From Thiobacillus sp. (GTDB lineage Bacteria; Pseudomonadota; Gammaproteobacteria; Burkholderiales; Thiobacillaceae), in assembly GCA_024709165.1 (NCBI GenBank), contig JANJXF010000051.1, positions 1 to 38,730 of the forward strand: a DNA stretch of 38,730 bases, given 5' to 3'. How positions within the stretch are numbered: the first letter of the stretch is position 1; each line of letters begins with the position of its first letter. The translations under genes and the position numbers were made by a program. The notes beneath the pieces are model-generated. The model was given only the letters and a program-made list of their open reading frames with translations, searched no databases and was not told the DNA's origin. This document shows positions 24,260-32,695 of the stretch, piece after piece.

Positions 24260-26340
24260 GTTCTGTTCCGCAGGCGACGCAAGTGCATCAGACGAAACAC
24301 CATGGCCGGCAGCATGCTGCCGAACCGCGCGAAGACCGCAAACTTCCACGGATGATGCCGCAGTTTCCGAAACAACGCGCCGGGGCGCAGAAAATCGCGC
24401 ACGCGCAGCGGTGCCATGCCAATCTCCAGGGTGTGGTCATGGCCGAAGTCTTCGGTGTGCACGAGGCGGCCGATCTCCTGCACTTCCTCGCGTGTCGGGT
24501 AAACCACCGCGCGTTCGAGCAGGGCCAGGACGTAAGGCTTGAGGGCTGCCGCGTTATAACCAGTGAGTCGCCATGCGGCATGGAAGCGGTCAAGGTGGTC
24601 GAGCACGCCATCCTGAAAGCGCCCAATGAGGACATTACAGCCGATTTCTTCCTGACGATCGGATGCCGCGTCATCCTTGAGCACGGGCACGATCCGCCCC
24701 TCGGCTTCGTCGTACCCCAAGGTAGTTCCTTCGCCCGAGCGTGCGCCCTGCTCGAAAATTTCCTCGAAATCCATCGGCATGCGTTCGTAGGGGTCATTGC
24801 GGCGCACGTCCTGTACCAATCCTTCGATGCGCTCACCCATACCGAAATCGCCGTGCATGGCGGCGACAAAGGCAAAATACCAGCCGTGAACTTCCGGATA
24901 ATCCGGCCGGTCGCCGAAGGTCTCATGCAGGAATTTCTGGATGGTCCCGTTCCAGCCAATGTCCACCAACGCAGCGCGCCCGCAGGCGAAGAAGCCCTGC
25001 TCCGCGAAATAGCGCCGCAGCCTGTCACGTGCAACGTCGCCCAGGGGCCGGACACGAGACTGCACCCGCTCGTCATCCAGAAACGCGAAAAGGCGCGAGT
25101 CATTCCAGTCATCAAGCCGTTCGGTCAGTGTCTGGAACCCATGTTCGCGCGCCAGATCCGCAAATTTTTCCGGCGGCAGCCCGAAGGTCCGGAGCACGGA
25201 ATACAGGCCCTGCTGCTTGGGATTGTAGAGCGCAACCACCGCCTGGTCGTGGCGCAGTCCGTCCGCCACCGAGGCGGCGGCGACGACACGGCGCGACGCA
25301 TGAATGTAGGCCGCCTCAGGCCAATGCCTGCCCGGCGGTTCCAGGGCGCGCCAGCGCGCAAACATCCGCTCGAACAGGTAGCCGTCACGCGCCAGGAAAA
25401 ACACCTTGCCGGGCTGGACCGACTCGATCTTTTCCACCAGGCCGAGCATGAAAACGCTGAATGCCGGGCCCAGAACATGCGCGCCGTAATGATGAAAGAA
25501 ATCGTTGCATGCAGCCTGGCACGCTTCGTCCTGGGCCTGTCGGTAATCGATGATCTCGAAAAAGTGGCGTCCGGGCCAGATACCGCCCTTTGCCGCCATT
25601 TCAGCGGAAAGCTTCTGCCGGCGCCGGCGCAGACGCTGGGCACGCTCATCGAGAAAGATCCCCTGCAGCCCCAGCCGCAACGGCGCCCGCATGTCGGAAA
25701 CCAGATTGTCGCCGACGTGTACCACCTGCTCCGCTGCAAACCCTTCCAGTTCGAGCACCTTGCCGTGCAGGCGCCCGGAATACTTGCCGAGCCCGAACTC
25801 GGACGACACGTACACCCGGTCGATCAGTGCAGCGAGCCCGCAAGCATCGAGCAGCGCCGCCACATGATCGTGGCTCAGATACATGTCCGAGACCGCGACC
25901 ACCCGGATTCCCTGCGCGCGCAGCCAGTGGAGCAGATCCGTCGCACCCGGCTTCGCGCTCAGCGCCAACGCTTCCAGTTCACGCTCCGTGGCATGCACGA
26001 AATCCACCAGGTCCGGGGCGGCATGGCCAACGAGGCGCGCGATCCATCCCTCCACCAAAGAATCGAAGTGACACTCGTGATCCGCACCGTTGGACAGAGC
26101 CAGGCTGCGCAGCTCCGTCTCAACCGCGCGGCGGGCGTGCAGCACCGTCTCGACAGCGTCATGGCCGATCTTTTCCGCAAGCAGCGTCGCGACACGCACA
26201 TGTACCGCCTCGGGCGGTTCGATGCACCGCGCGAGAAGCGTGTCGAAAATATCGAAGGAAACACACCGTATCGACTGCCGTCTTGCCTCGATCCAGCGCT
26301 GCAAGGCGGCGAAGTCGCCAATGCGGACAGCCCTGCTCAT
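24256..26340 (-). CDS. HAD-fusion protein of COG5610 type, glycan-cluster associated
   Basis: A protein of 694 residues. The N-terminal HAD domain has motif I SFDIFDTLL (Asp30), motif II VSDMYLS (Ser151), Lys186 in GLGKYSGRL and motif IV HVGDNLVSD (Asp211, Asp216). Motif I has Phe where phosphatases carry the second Asp. The C-terminal domain of about 400 residues has VFFLARDGYLFERM, IHASRR and LVDIGWNGTIQ; the same domain occurs in two other proteins of this block. Members are known as predicted HAD hydrolases in polysaccharide clusters, without a proven reaction. The start at 26340 is chosen because ATG overlaps the upstream TGA (ATGA). A membrane role is not indicated. Confidence 0.8.
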   Translation of the reverse strand: MSRAVRIGDFAALQRWIEARRQSIRCVSFDIFDTLLARCIEPPEAVHVRVATLLAEKIGHDAVETVLHARRAVETELRSLALSNGADHECHFDSLVEGWIARLVGHAAPDLVDFVHATERELEALALSAKPGATDLLHWLRAQGIRVVAVSDMYLSHDHVAALLDACGLAALIDRVYVSSEFGLGKYSGRLHGKVLELEGFAAEQVVHVGDNLVSDMRAPLRLGLQGIFLDERAQRLRRRRQKLSAEMAAKGGIWPGRHFFEIIDYRQAQDEACQAACNDFFHHYGAHVLGPAFSVFMLGLVEKIESVQPGKVFFLARDGYLFERMFARWRALEPPGRHWPEAAYIHASRRVVAAASVADGLRHDQAVVALYNPKQQGLYSVLRTFGLPPEKFADLAREHGFQTLTERLDDWNDSRLFAFLDDERVQSRVRPLGDVARDRLRRYFAEQGFFACGRAALVDIGWNGTIQKFLHETFGDRPDYPEVHGWYFAFVAAMHGDFGMGERIEGLVQDVRRNDPYERMPMDFEEIFEQGARSGEGTTLGYDEAEGRIVPVLKDDAASDRQEEIGCNVLIGRFQDGVLDHLDRFHAAWRLTGYNAAALKPYVLALLERAVVYPTREEVQEIGRLVHTEDFGHDHTLEIGMAPLRVRDFLRPGALFRKLRHHPWKFAVFARFGSMLPAMVFRLMHLRRLRNRT

Positions 26341-27509
26341 GCGGAACCGGATTTTCCTGCAATCATCCTGCGCAGCCATCGCGCTGGCGCGGTGAGCCGG
26401 CGGCCGAGACGGAAGCTACGGCTGTTGAGAATCGCCGCCGTTTCAGCCGCGCACGCTGCGATACGCGCATCGCGCTCGGCGATCCAGCCATCCCGCTCGG
26501 CGATCCAGCCATCCCGGTCTGCGATTTGGCAATCACGCTCGGCGATCCAGCCATCCCTATCGATAATCTGCTGATCGCGCTCGGCAATCCAGCCATCCCG
26601 CTCCGCGAGCCAGCGATCACGGTCATGAACCAGTCGAAACAACTCGGCTTCCCTTGCTACCAGGGCTTCGTGCCGCCGGGCCGCCTCGATCTCGCCGAGA
26701 TATCTCTCGATGCGCGCCCACTGCGAAGCCAGATGCTCGAGACGCGCCCGGCCAATGCCATCCGCCGCAAGCAGCGCAGGAAATGTTTTCCGCAGCATCG
26801 CCGCGCATTCCAGATTGGCGGCCAGCGGCTTTTCCGCAATCGTGTTCTGCGCATGCAGACGATAGCTCAGCAGGGGCGCATCCAGCCACGCCAGCTTCTT
26901 CCCCATGGCGAGCCCGCGCAGCAGCCATTCGTAATCCAGGACGTAGCGCAGGTTCGCAAACTCACCCACGGCATCCAGCCACGATCGCCGGAAACAGAAA
27001 TTGGCGGTCGTCATGAAGACATTGCCCTCCATCAGCGTTGCCGCCCAGTCCTGCGTATCGACCCAGGCCTGCTTGAGCTCGACAAACGCGGTGATCCACC
27101 AGTGCCCAGTCATCGGCCGCCCCGTCTCGTCGATCAGCGTGATGTCCGTCCCGACCAGGTCGGCCTGCGTTGCCTTCAACACCTCGATGCATGCGGCGAG
27201 CCGTCCGGGATGGAACACGTCATCCGAATTGATGATGGCGATGAAGGTGCCCCTTGCAAGCCCAAGCAACTCGTTCAGGGTGGCGTGCGAGCCAAGGTTG
27301 GCGTCATGGCGCAGCACACGCAGACGCGGGTCGGAAAAGGACTGCAGCACGGCCCATGTCTCGTCCGTAGAGGCGTCGTCGATGACCACCAGCTCGATGT
27401 CGCGACAGGTCTGGACCAGCACGCTTTCCACCGCCGCATGCACGTAGTCCGCATGGTTGAATGCAGGCAGCAGCACGCTGACGAGCGGGGGCGTCGACGG
27501 ATCAAGCAT
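26337..27509 (-). CDS. Family 2 glycosyltransferase with heptad-repeat tail
   Basis: A protein of 390 residues. The GT-A domain has SVLLPAFNHADYVHAAVESV at the N-terminus, VVIDDASTDET and the metal-binding region IINSDDVFHPGRL (Asp96, Asp97). FMTTANFCFRRSWL and VLDYEWLLRG mark the acceptor part. From about residue 294 to 349 eight seven-residue units follow one another (AERDGWI, AERDQQI, IDRDGWI and so on), predicted to form a helix or coiled coil. The tail ends with a basic segment (RRLTAPARWLRRMIAGK) that could sit on the membrane. It likely adds a sugar to a surface glycan. It is the first gene of an operon with the HAD fusion and a small protein, all joined by four-base overlaps. Confidence 0.88.
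   Translation of the reverse strand: MLDPSTPPLVSVLLPAFNHADYVHAAVESVLVQTCRDIELVVIDDASTDETWAVLQSFSDPRLRVLRHDANLGSHATLNELLGLARGTFIAIINSDDVFHPGRLAACIEVLKATQADLVGTDITLIDETGRPMTGHWWITAFVELKQAWVDTQDWAATLMEGNVFMTTANFCFRRSWLDAVGEFANLRYVLDYEWLLRGLAMGKKLAWLDAPLLSYRLHAQNTIAEKPLAANLECAAMLRKTFPALLAADGIGRARLEHLASQWARIERYLGEIEAARRHEALVAREAELFRLVHDRDRWLAERDGWIAERDQQIIDRDGWIAERDCQIADRDGWIAERDGWIAERDARIAACAAETAAILNSRSFRLGRRLTAPARWLRRMIAGKSGSA
26461..26628 (-). repeat. Eight 21-base tandem repeats coding heptads
   Basis: Eight in-frame units of exactly 21 bases, several nearly identical (ATCCAGCCATCCCGCTCGGC core on the plus strand). Each encodes one [A/I][E/D]RDxxI heptad of the glycosyltransferase tail. The even spacing and high identity suggest copy-number change by slippage. 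Confidence 0.85.
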
Positions 27510-27788
27510 AACCGCTTATTCTACTCCGACGGTCTCCCTCACGTCCCTGACGCCCGCTCCGTACCCAAAGGCGTCGCACAACCGGCCTGTCCGGTAACGG
27601 AGCGAAAGACGCAACAACGAAACGGCATCAGCATTCTGCGCGACTTTCACCCGGTCCTGAACATCACGACTGCGGTTTAAGATTGGGGCTGCATGCACCA
27701 GGATGACGATCTGTCCCGCGTGCGCAACAAGCCGCCCAAGGATTCAACCTAACCACAGTTGACCGCTCATCATCTTCACGAAAGCCAC

Positions 27789-28130
27789 ATGAACACCCTG
27801 CCCCCCTGTCCGCAATGTGGTTCCGAATTCACCTACGAGGACGGCACTCAGTACGTCTGCCCGGAATGCGCGCATGAGTGGTCCCAGAGCGCGGCCACCG
27901 GAAGCACAGAGCAGCCACGCACGGTACGTGACGCGCACGGCAACGAACTTCACGACGGCGACACCGTCACGGTGATCAAGGACCTGAAGGTGAAGGGTTC
28001 ATCGCTGGTGGTGAAGGTAGGGACCAAGATCAAGAACATCCGTCTGGTCGAGGGCGATCACGACATTGACTGCAGGATCGACGGCATCGGTTCGATGGGG
28101 CTGAAATCCGAATTCGTGAAGAAGGCATAG
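27789..28130 (+). CDS. yjdM: YjdM (PhnA) family zinc-ribbon protein
   Basis: A protein of 113 residues. The N-terminus has a zinc ribbon, [14 protein letters not shown] and VCPECAHEW, and the C-terminal domain has [27 protein letters not shown] and [10 protein letters not shown]. This is the YjdM family, formerly called PhnA. The family was once linked to phosphonate use, but the true role is unclear. It is the only rightward gene in the glycan block, and no phn genes are near. The ATG at 27789 begins at the family's conserved start; a frame extension upstream has no similarity. The 279 bases upstream hold no gene I can support. Confidence 0.9.
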   Translation: MNTLPPCPQCGSEFTYEDGTQYVCPECAHEWSQSAATGSTEQPRTVRDAHGNELHDGDTVTVIKDLKVKGSSLVVKVGTKIKNIRLVEGDHDIDCRIDGIGSMGLKSEFVKKA

Positions 28131-28226
28131 GCCATGCAGAGTGGTTGCCATCTTGCCGAATGAAACGTCTGGCGCAACACGCTGGCGTGTATTGCCCGAA
28201 GTCCCGCCTGGGGCAGCAAATTCCAG

Positions 28227-29504
28227 TCAGGTTTTTCTTATCGTGAACAGGTTGCGCAAATAACCGGGTTGCCAGAACGCCCGGCGATAGCCGCGCACGA
28301 GCCGTGCGTAGCTGAACGGATTCCACAGACTGCCCTGCGGCATGCCGATCGGACGCGCCACCGCGATCTTTCCGAACCCTTCGGCGTGCTGTAGCCTGCC
28401 CAAGTGCCAGGCTTCCTCCGCAGTTGGCCGCGTGAGCACGGCATGAAAGTTTCTCACCGCCTCTTCGGGCGGAACGTGCGGAAGCGCCTGCCCCTGCCAG
28501 AGCCCCAGATAGTCGTCGACAAAGCTTAATGCGCCGGCCTGCATGGCCGAGGCCGCGCGCCACTGCCCGACTTCGAACCCAAACTCGGCGAACACCGGCT
28601 CGACCCCGCCCTCGCCCATGCGGAAATTGCAGACGCTGCCGTGCGGCGCCGAAAACACCCACTCGAACAACTCGACCGCGGTCTTGATCGCAGCATGCGG
28701 CGCGTCGGGCTTCCCCTCCTCGCAGAGATAGCCATGCATCACCTGACCGCGCTCGGTATAACGGCCAGCCGGCGGAAAGGTCCCCAGGTAGTAGCCGGTC
28801 AGCGTGGTGGTCGCGCCCATCCGCGCGATCAGCCGCGCCATGGCGTCCTGCAGGCTGCCGTGCCATCCGAGGTCGACGATCGCCACCTGGCCGCCATCCA
28901 GCAGGTCCTCATCCCGGAAGTAGCGCGCGAGCAGATCAAACTCGCCTCCCGCCCGCGCCAACACGACGTCACCCAGTTCACGCAGCAGCGCGCGCAGGCG
29001 TCCATAGCCCAGGCCGCCTTCGACGATCTCATCCGGCGAAGAAAAACCAATCTGCGCAACCGCATCCAGATGTGCCTCGGCGTCGATCTCGATGCGTGCC
29101 AGGAATTGTCCGACCGACATGCGGCTCGCACCGCCGGTCAGAAATTCGAGCGCCTCGTCGTCGAGGCGCTCGATCGCAGCGAGATTGAACACCCGCCGCG
29201 AGGCATACAGATAGCGCGTGCACGGCATGAACCCGACGAGTGCCCGGTGGGCAAACACGCGATCGAGTGCCAGCTTGGTGAGATAACCATCGCGGGACAG
29301 GAAATACACGTCACGGTAACCGCACTGCTCAATCGCATGCAGCAGCCAGCTGCCGAAGCCCGCAAGCAGCGGCCCAACCCCTCGATAACCCAAGTCTATC
29401 CAGAAATCCGCGGAACCTGCACCCTGCCTGGCATCGACCAGACGATCGACAACCGAACAAAACATGCCGGTCTCAACGCCGTCTTGCGCTGGTTGCCGTT
29501 GCAT
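28227..29504 (-). CDS. Free-standing C-terminal domain of the COG5610 HAD-fusion family
   Basis: A protein of about 425 residues without the HAD part. It matches the C-terminal domain of the two HAD fusions: VYFLSRDGYLTKLALDRV (compare VFFLARDGYLFERMFARW), YLYASRRVF and IVDLGWHGSLQDAM (compare LVDIGWNGTIQKFL), then a C-terminal SAPHGSV segment shared with the fusion at 30482-32581. The function of this domain is unknown. The existence of a single-domain version suggests that it has its own activity and that the HAD unit may be separable. The ATG at 29504 lies seven bases after the upstream glycosyltransferase stop; an ATG at 29465 is an alternative. It converges with yjdM. Confidence 0.75.
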   Translation of the reverse strand: MQRQPAQDGVETGMFCSVVDRLVDARQGAGSADFWIDLGYRGVGPLLAGFGSWLLHAIEQCGYRDVYFLSRDGYLTKLALDRVFAHRALVGFMPCTRYLYASRRVFNLAAIERLDDEALEFLTGGASRMSVGQFLARIEIDAEAHLDAVAQIGFSSPDEIVEGGLGYGRLRALLRELGDVVLARAGGEFDLLARYFRDEDLLDGGQVAIVDLGWHGSLQDAMARLIARMGATTTLTGYYLGTFPPAGRYTERGQVMHGYLCEEGKPDAPHAAIKTAVELFEWVFSAPHGSVCNFRMGEGGVEPVFAEFGFEVGQWRAASAMQAGALSFVDDYLGLWQGQALPHVPPEEAVRNFHAVLTRPTAEEAWHLGRLQHAEGFGKIAVARPIGMPQGSLWNPFSYARLVRGYRRAFWQPGYLRNLFTIRKT

Positions 29505-29511
29505 CAGGAAG

Positions 29512-30429
29512 CTACCGGGGGAACAGGCGTGACAGCTGGCGCCACAGGGAATTACTCTGGAACCTGCGTTTGACCCGCTCCATCGGCCGCAATACATCGT
29601 TCAGATGTTCGAAGCTATGCGCCACATTGACCATGAAGCCCAGGCCAGCCTTGCCCACTTCGAGATCGCGCCGCAGCAGTTCGTTGCGATAAAGATTCTC
29701 ATAGGCGCGATGCTTGAGATCGGAAACGACGATCGTGTTGCCGTACTCCCCCGCCTGTATCGAGGAGCGGCGGTGGTAATTTGCGAGCAATTCGGGAACC
29801 ACACCGATCTCGTAGCACGCACACACGCGCAGGTGGAAATCCCAGTCACCGAGTACGGGAAGACTCTCGCGAAAGCCGCCGACCTGTTCCCAGACATCCC
29901 TTCGAAACATGAAGGATATCGGCGGAAAGACGTTACCGGCCGCCAGGCGATACAGCGACACGTTGGCCAGCCAGGTGTTGAACGGCTCCTCGCCAATACG
30001 CCGCACATTCTGCCCAATGATTTCCTCATCCACGCGCAGACTGTGCGTAATGACACCGCCATACTCGCAATCAAGCCGCGGTTTGTCCCTCGCGAACATG
30101 AATTCTACGCAGCGTGCGAGAAAATTTAGTTCCCAACTGTCGTCGTCGTCGTGAATCACCACAAATTCACTGTGGCTCTCACGGATACCGATGTTGGACG
30201 CAGCCTCGATACCCTTCGAGTCGAGGTTGTCGATGACGACAAGGCGCCCACGATAGCGTTCCCGATACGCCGCAACAGTCCTCTGCACTTCGGCCGCATC
30301 GCCGCCGTCATTGACGATCACATGTACCCAGTCCTGAAAGGTCTGGTTGAGCACGCTGCTCAACGCCCGTTCCAGCAGGAGTGGGCGGTTCTTCGTGCGC
30401 GTGACGATCGCGACGCATGCCTGATTCAT
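29512..30429 (-). CDS. Family 2 glycosyltransferase
   Basis: A protein of 305 residues. The GT-A fold begins VAIVTRTKNRPLLLERALSS, has VIVNDGGD and the metal-binding loop VVIHDDDDSWELNFL, then ISFMFRRDVWEQVGGF and GDWDFHLRV, the usual acceptor-side motif. The C-terminal end is basic (RVKRRFQSNSLWRQLSRLF) and may touch the membrane. No membrane helices. It transfers a sugar onto a growing glycan; donor and acceptor are unknown. It is followed seven bases later by the free-standing COG5610 domain, so these two were probably made to work together. Confidence 0.85.
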   Translation of the reverse strand: MNQACVAIVTRTKNRPLLLERALSSVLNQTFQDWVHVIVNDGGDAAEVQRTVAAYRERYRGRLVVIDNLDSKGIEAASNIGIRESHSEFVVIHDDDDSWELNFLARCVEFMFARDKPRLDCEYGGVITHSLRVDEEIIGQNVRRIGEEPFNTWLANVSLYRLAAGNVFPPISFMFRRDVWEQVGGFRESLPVLGDWDFHLRVCACYEIGVVPELLANYHRRSSIQAGEYGNTIVVSDLKHRAYENLYRNELLRRDLEVGKAGLGFMVNVAHSFEHLNDVLRPMERVKRRFQSNSLWRQLSRLFPR

Positions 30430-30481
30430 GGTTGCCGGCTCCTGCCCTCAAACATGCACATGGTATCGAAGCCGGAACACT

Positions 30482-32581
30482 TCATCGATTGACAAGCCTG
30501 CGCTTGATCTGCTGCACGAGCAGAAACAGTCGCAGGGATGCCCGTAATGGCCAATGCACGTCCGGACATCTCACCAAGCCGGGTGCCCAGCCCGATTCGG
30601 ACAGACAGGCTTGCAGCCTGATTCGTCCGACTCGCGAGACGAAGGCATGCAGCACCTCGCCAAGACCGATTCTCGATTTCTTATCGGAAAAGCCGCCAAC
30701 ACCAAACACCTCGTTGTGATTGAGACGAAAAAATGCCTCAGCCAGGAACGGTGGTGGTTTGCGCACGATCGCGTGCCAGGTTTCCATCGCCACGGACCGC
30801 AACTCCGCGCTGGAAAACGCGTGGGCGCGCAGGAAGTCGGCCCAGTACGGCACCGCGTCCAGGACACCGGCCTGGAAGTGTCGGACGTAGTCCACGTGAA
30901 CCCGATTCTCATCGGCGTCGACGCGGCGCACCGCCTCTATTGCACCGTCGACGGCAGTGTAGCCTTCCACGCTGCCGTGGGGCGAATTGCACAGCATCTC
31001 GATGGGCGCCACGAAGTCCAGTAGCGTGCCCAAGGCGTCTGACTCGTTGACGTTCGGGCCGTAGGCGGTCTTCTTCACGTTGTCCGGCTGCGCATTGAGG
31101 AAGCGGTTGAGACCGAGATAGCAGCCGAGGATGCGCCGCTGCGGCAATGCATACGCCAGGTTGTCCTGGATCGTACCGCGCCAGCCGATGTCCACGATGC
31201 CGATCGGCCCGCCATCGTCGCCCAGGCCGACCGAGGCCAGGTAGGCACGCAACTCGTCACGCCTGGCCGACAAGTGGGACTCGATGCGCACACGGACCTC
31301 GGGGTCGTCGAGGAAGGCCCGGATGCGCGGATCCTGCCACGGATACTGGATGGGCGTGGCGAGATCGAGCCCATGCCGCGCCGCCGCCTCGGCCCATTCC
31401 GCCGGATCCATCGCGAGAGACTTCAGCAGCGCCTGCAGGGGCTGTACGCTGTACTGATTCCACAGGCGCATCAGTTCGTCGGTCGAGAGCGCCCGCAACG
31501 AACCGGCGAAGGTCGCCAGCCGGCTCACTTTCAGCAGTTCCGCCGGCGGCGGCGCGAAACCGAGCACGTCCGCTGCGGCCAGGCACCGGTAGATGTCGAG
31601 GAAGAACTCGCCCTCGCGGGTAAAGAAATACAGCGCGTCGACCCGCTCCGACACCGCGCGCTCCATCGCCATGAGCACGAACCCGACCAGCAGCAGCGAG
31701 CACTGACGGCCCAGCCGGTAGAAATCCTGCCGCGCCACGCCGGCGGGGGCTGACTGGTCCACGAGGGTGGCGATGGCACGGCGCAGCGCGTCCTGACGAT
31801 TGAGGAAGTCGGCCTCACGCGCCAGGCGCCACCGGTGTTCATCGTCCGGCTGGAAGTGCAGGGCGCGGATGCCGGCATCGCGCGCGGCCTGGATGTCCGA
31901 CCACGGGTTGTCGCCGATGTGCCAATGAGCGTCTCCGGACACGCCGGCGCGTTCGCGCAGGTGACGGAACAGCCGGCCGGAACGCTTGTTGTAGCCGACG
32001 TCGCAGGACACCAGGCCCTCGCTGACGATCTCGTCGAGGCCATGGTGGCCGAGCAGTTCCCGCACCGCACTCGCCGGCAGGTAAAAATCCGACAGGAACA
32101 AAACGCGCCTCGCCGCCAACTGGCGCAGGGTTGCGCCAATGACAGGGTCAGCGTAGGAGACATGCTTCTCCTGCTCGATTTCCGTACGCTCCAGTTCGCC
32201 CAGAAGTCCCTCCAGCCGCGGCGACGCCGGCCCGTCCGGGAAACCGGCGAGTTCGAGCCAGCGGCGATAGACTTCCAGATGCCCGTACTCGTCATCGAAG
32301 CCCTGCTCGCGCCGCGCCTCGCCGATTTGCTTTTCCGCCTCCTGGCGAAGACGCAGCAGAATCCAGGGATCGCGGCATACCGGGTCGAGATCTTCACCCC
32401 AACGCAGCAACAGATGGCGACACACGTGCAGCTTTACGCCATCCGGGTGACAGCGCCGGCGCAACAGCGTGTCCCAGACATCGACGGTGAGCAATTCGGG
32501 ACGAACCGATTGTCCGCCCGCAGCGCACCCGGAAACACGCGAGTCCCGCTCGCTACCGGCCTGGGCGTAGCTTGCGCTCAT
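30482..32581 (-). CDS. HAD-fusion protein of COG5610 type, second copy
   Basis: A protein of 699 residues with the same layout as the fusion at 24256-26340 but strongly diverged. HAD motifs: TVDVWDTLLRRR (Asp34), LFLSDFYLP, YNKRSGRLF and HIGDNPWSD. Motif I has Trp in place of the second Asp, so both copies carry an aromatic residue there. The C-terminal domain has LYFFTREGEFFLDIYRCL, KVSRLATF and GIVDIGWRGTIQDNL, and later NSPHGSVEGY. The extreme C-terminus is basic. It lies between glycosyltransferase genes with a 52-base gap downstream, and an extragenic repeat sits just upstream. Likely a role in glycan assembly or sugar-phosphate handling; not proven for the family. Confidence 0.8.
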   Translation of the reverse strand: MSASYAQAGSERDSRVSGCAAGGQSVRPELLTVDVWDTLLRRRCHPDGVKLHVCRHLLLRWGEDLDPVCRDPWILLRLRQEAEKQIGEARREQGFDDEYGHLEVYRRWLELAGFPDGPASPRLEGLLGELERTEIEQEKHVSYADPVIGATLRQLAARRVLFLSDFYLPASAVRELLGHHGLDEIVSEGLVSCDVGYNKRSGRLFRHLRERAGVSGDAHWHIGDNPWSDIQAARDAGIRALHFQPDDEHRWRLAREADFLNRQDALRRAIATLVDQSAPAGVARQDFYRLGRQCSLLLVGFVLMAMERAVSERVDALYFFTREGEFFLDIYRCLAAADVLGFAPPPAELLKVSRLATFAGSLRALSTDELMRLWNQYSVQPLQALLKSLAMDPAEWAEAAARHGLDLATPIQYPWQDPRIRAFLDDPEVRVRIESHLSARRDELRAYLASVGLGDDGGPIGIVDIGWRGTIQDNLAYALPQRRILGCYLGLNRFLNAQPDNVKKTAYGPNVNESDALGTLLDFVAPIEMLCNSPHGSVEGYTAVDGAIEAVRRVDADENRVHVDYVRHFQAGVLDAVPYWADFLRAHAFSSAELRSVAMETWHAIVRKPPPFLAEAFFRLNHNEVFGVGGFSDKKSRIGLGEVLHAFVSRVGRIRLQACLSESGWAPGLVRCPDVHWPLRASLRLFLLVQQIKRRLVNR

Positions 32582-32601
32582 CCCGGATTACCCAATGGAC
32601 C

Positions 32602-32645
32602 GTAGGTCGGGTTTCAGCTCGACATAATCGGGTTAAAACCCGACA
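32602..32645. repeat. REP-like palindromic repeat, second copy
   Basis: GTAGGTCGGGTTTCAGCTCG is followed by the perfect palindrome TCGGGTTAAAACCCGA (32628-32643, arms of 7) and CATGTATCCCG. The first part matches the reverse complement of the unit at 20549-20570 (ACCGTAGGTCGGGCTTCAGC). It lies in the 114-base gap between the WsaF-like gene and the HAD fusion and could form a stem in the mRNA. Confidence 0.72.
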
Positions 32646-32695
32646 TGTATCCCGTTGATTTGTCACGTACGGATATTCCAACAGATTTTTTGGAC

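Noticed and set aside
26461-26628. CRISPR-like array of 21-base repeats
   Set aside because: There are no spacers, and the repeats are in frame and encode heptads of the glycosyltransferase.
27789-28130. A phosphonate-use gene cluster based on the old name PhnA
   Set aside because: No other phn genes are present, and the family name is historical.
28131-28226. Terminator between yjdM and the convergent COG5610-domain gene
   Set aside because: A small stem ACACGC-TG-GCGTGT exists but no T-run follows on either strand.
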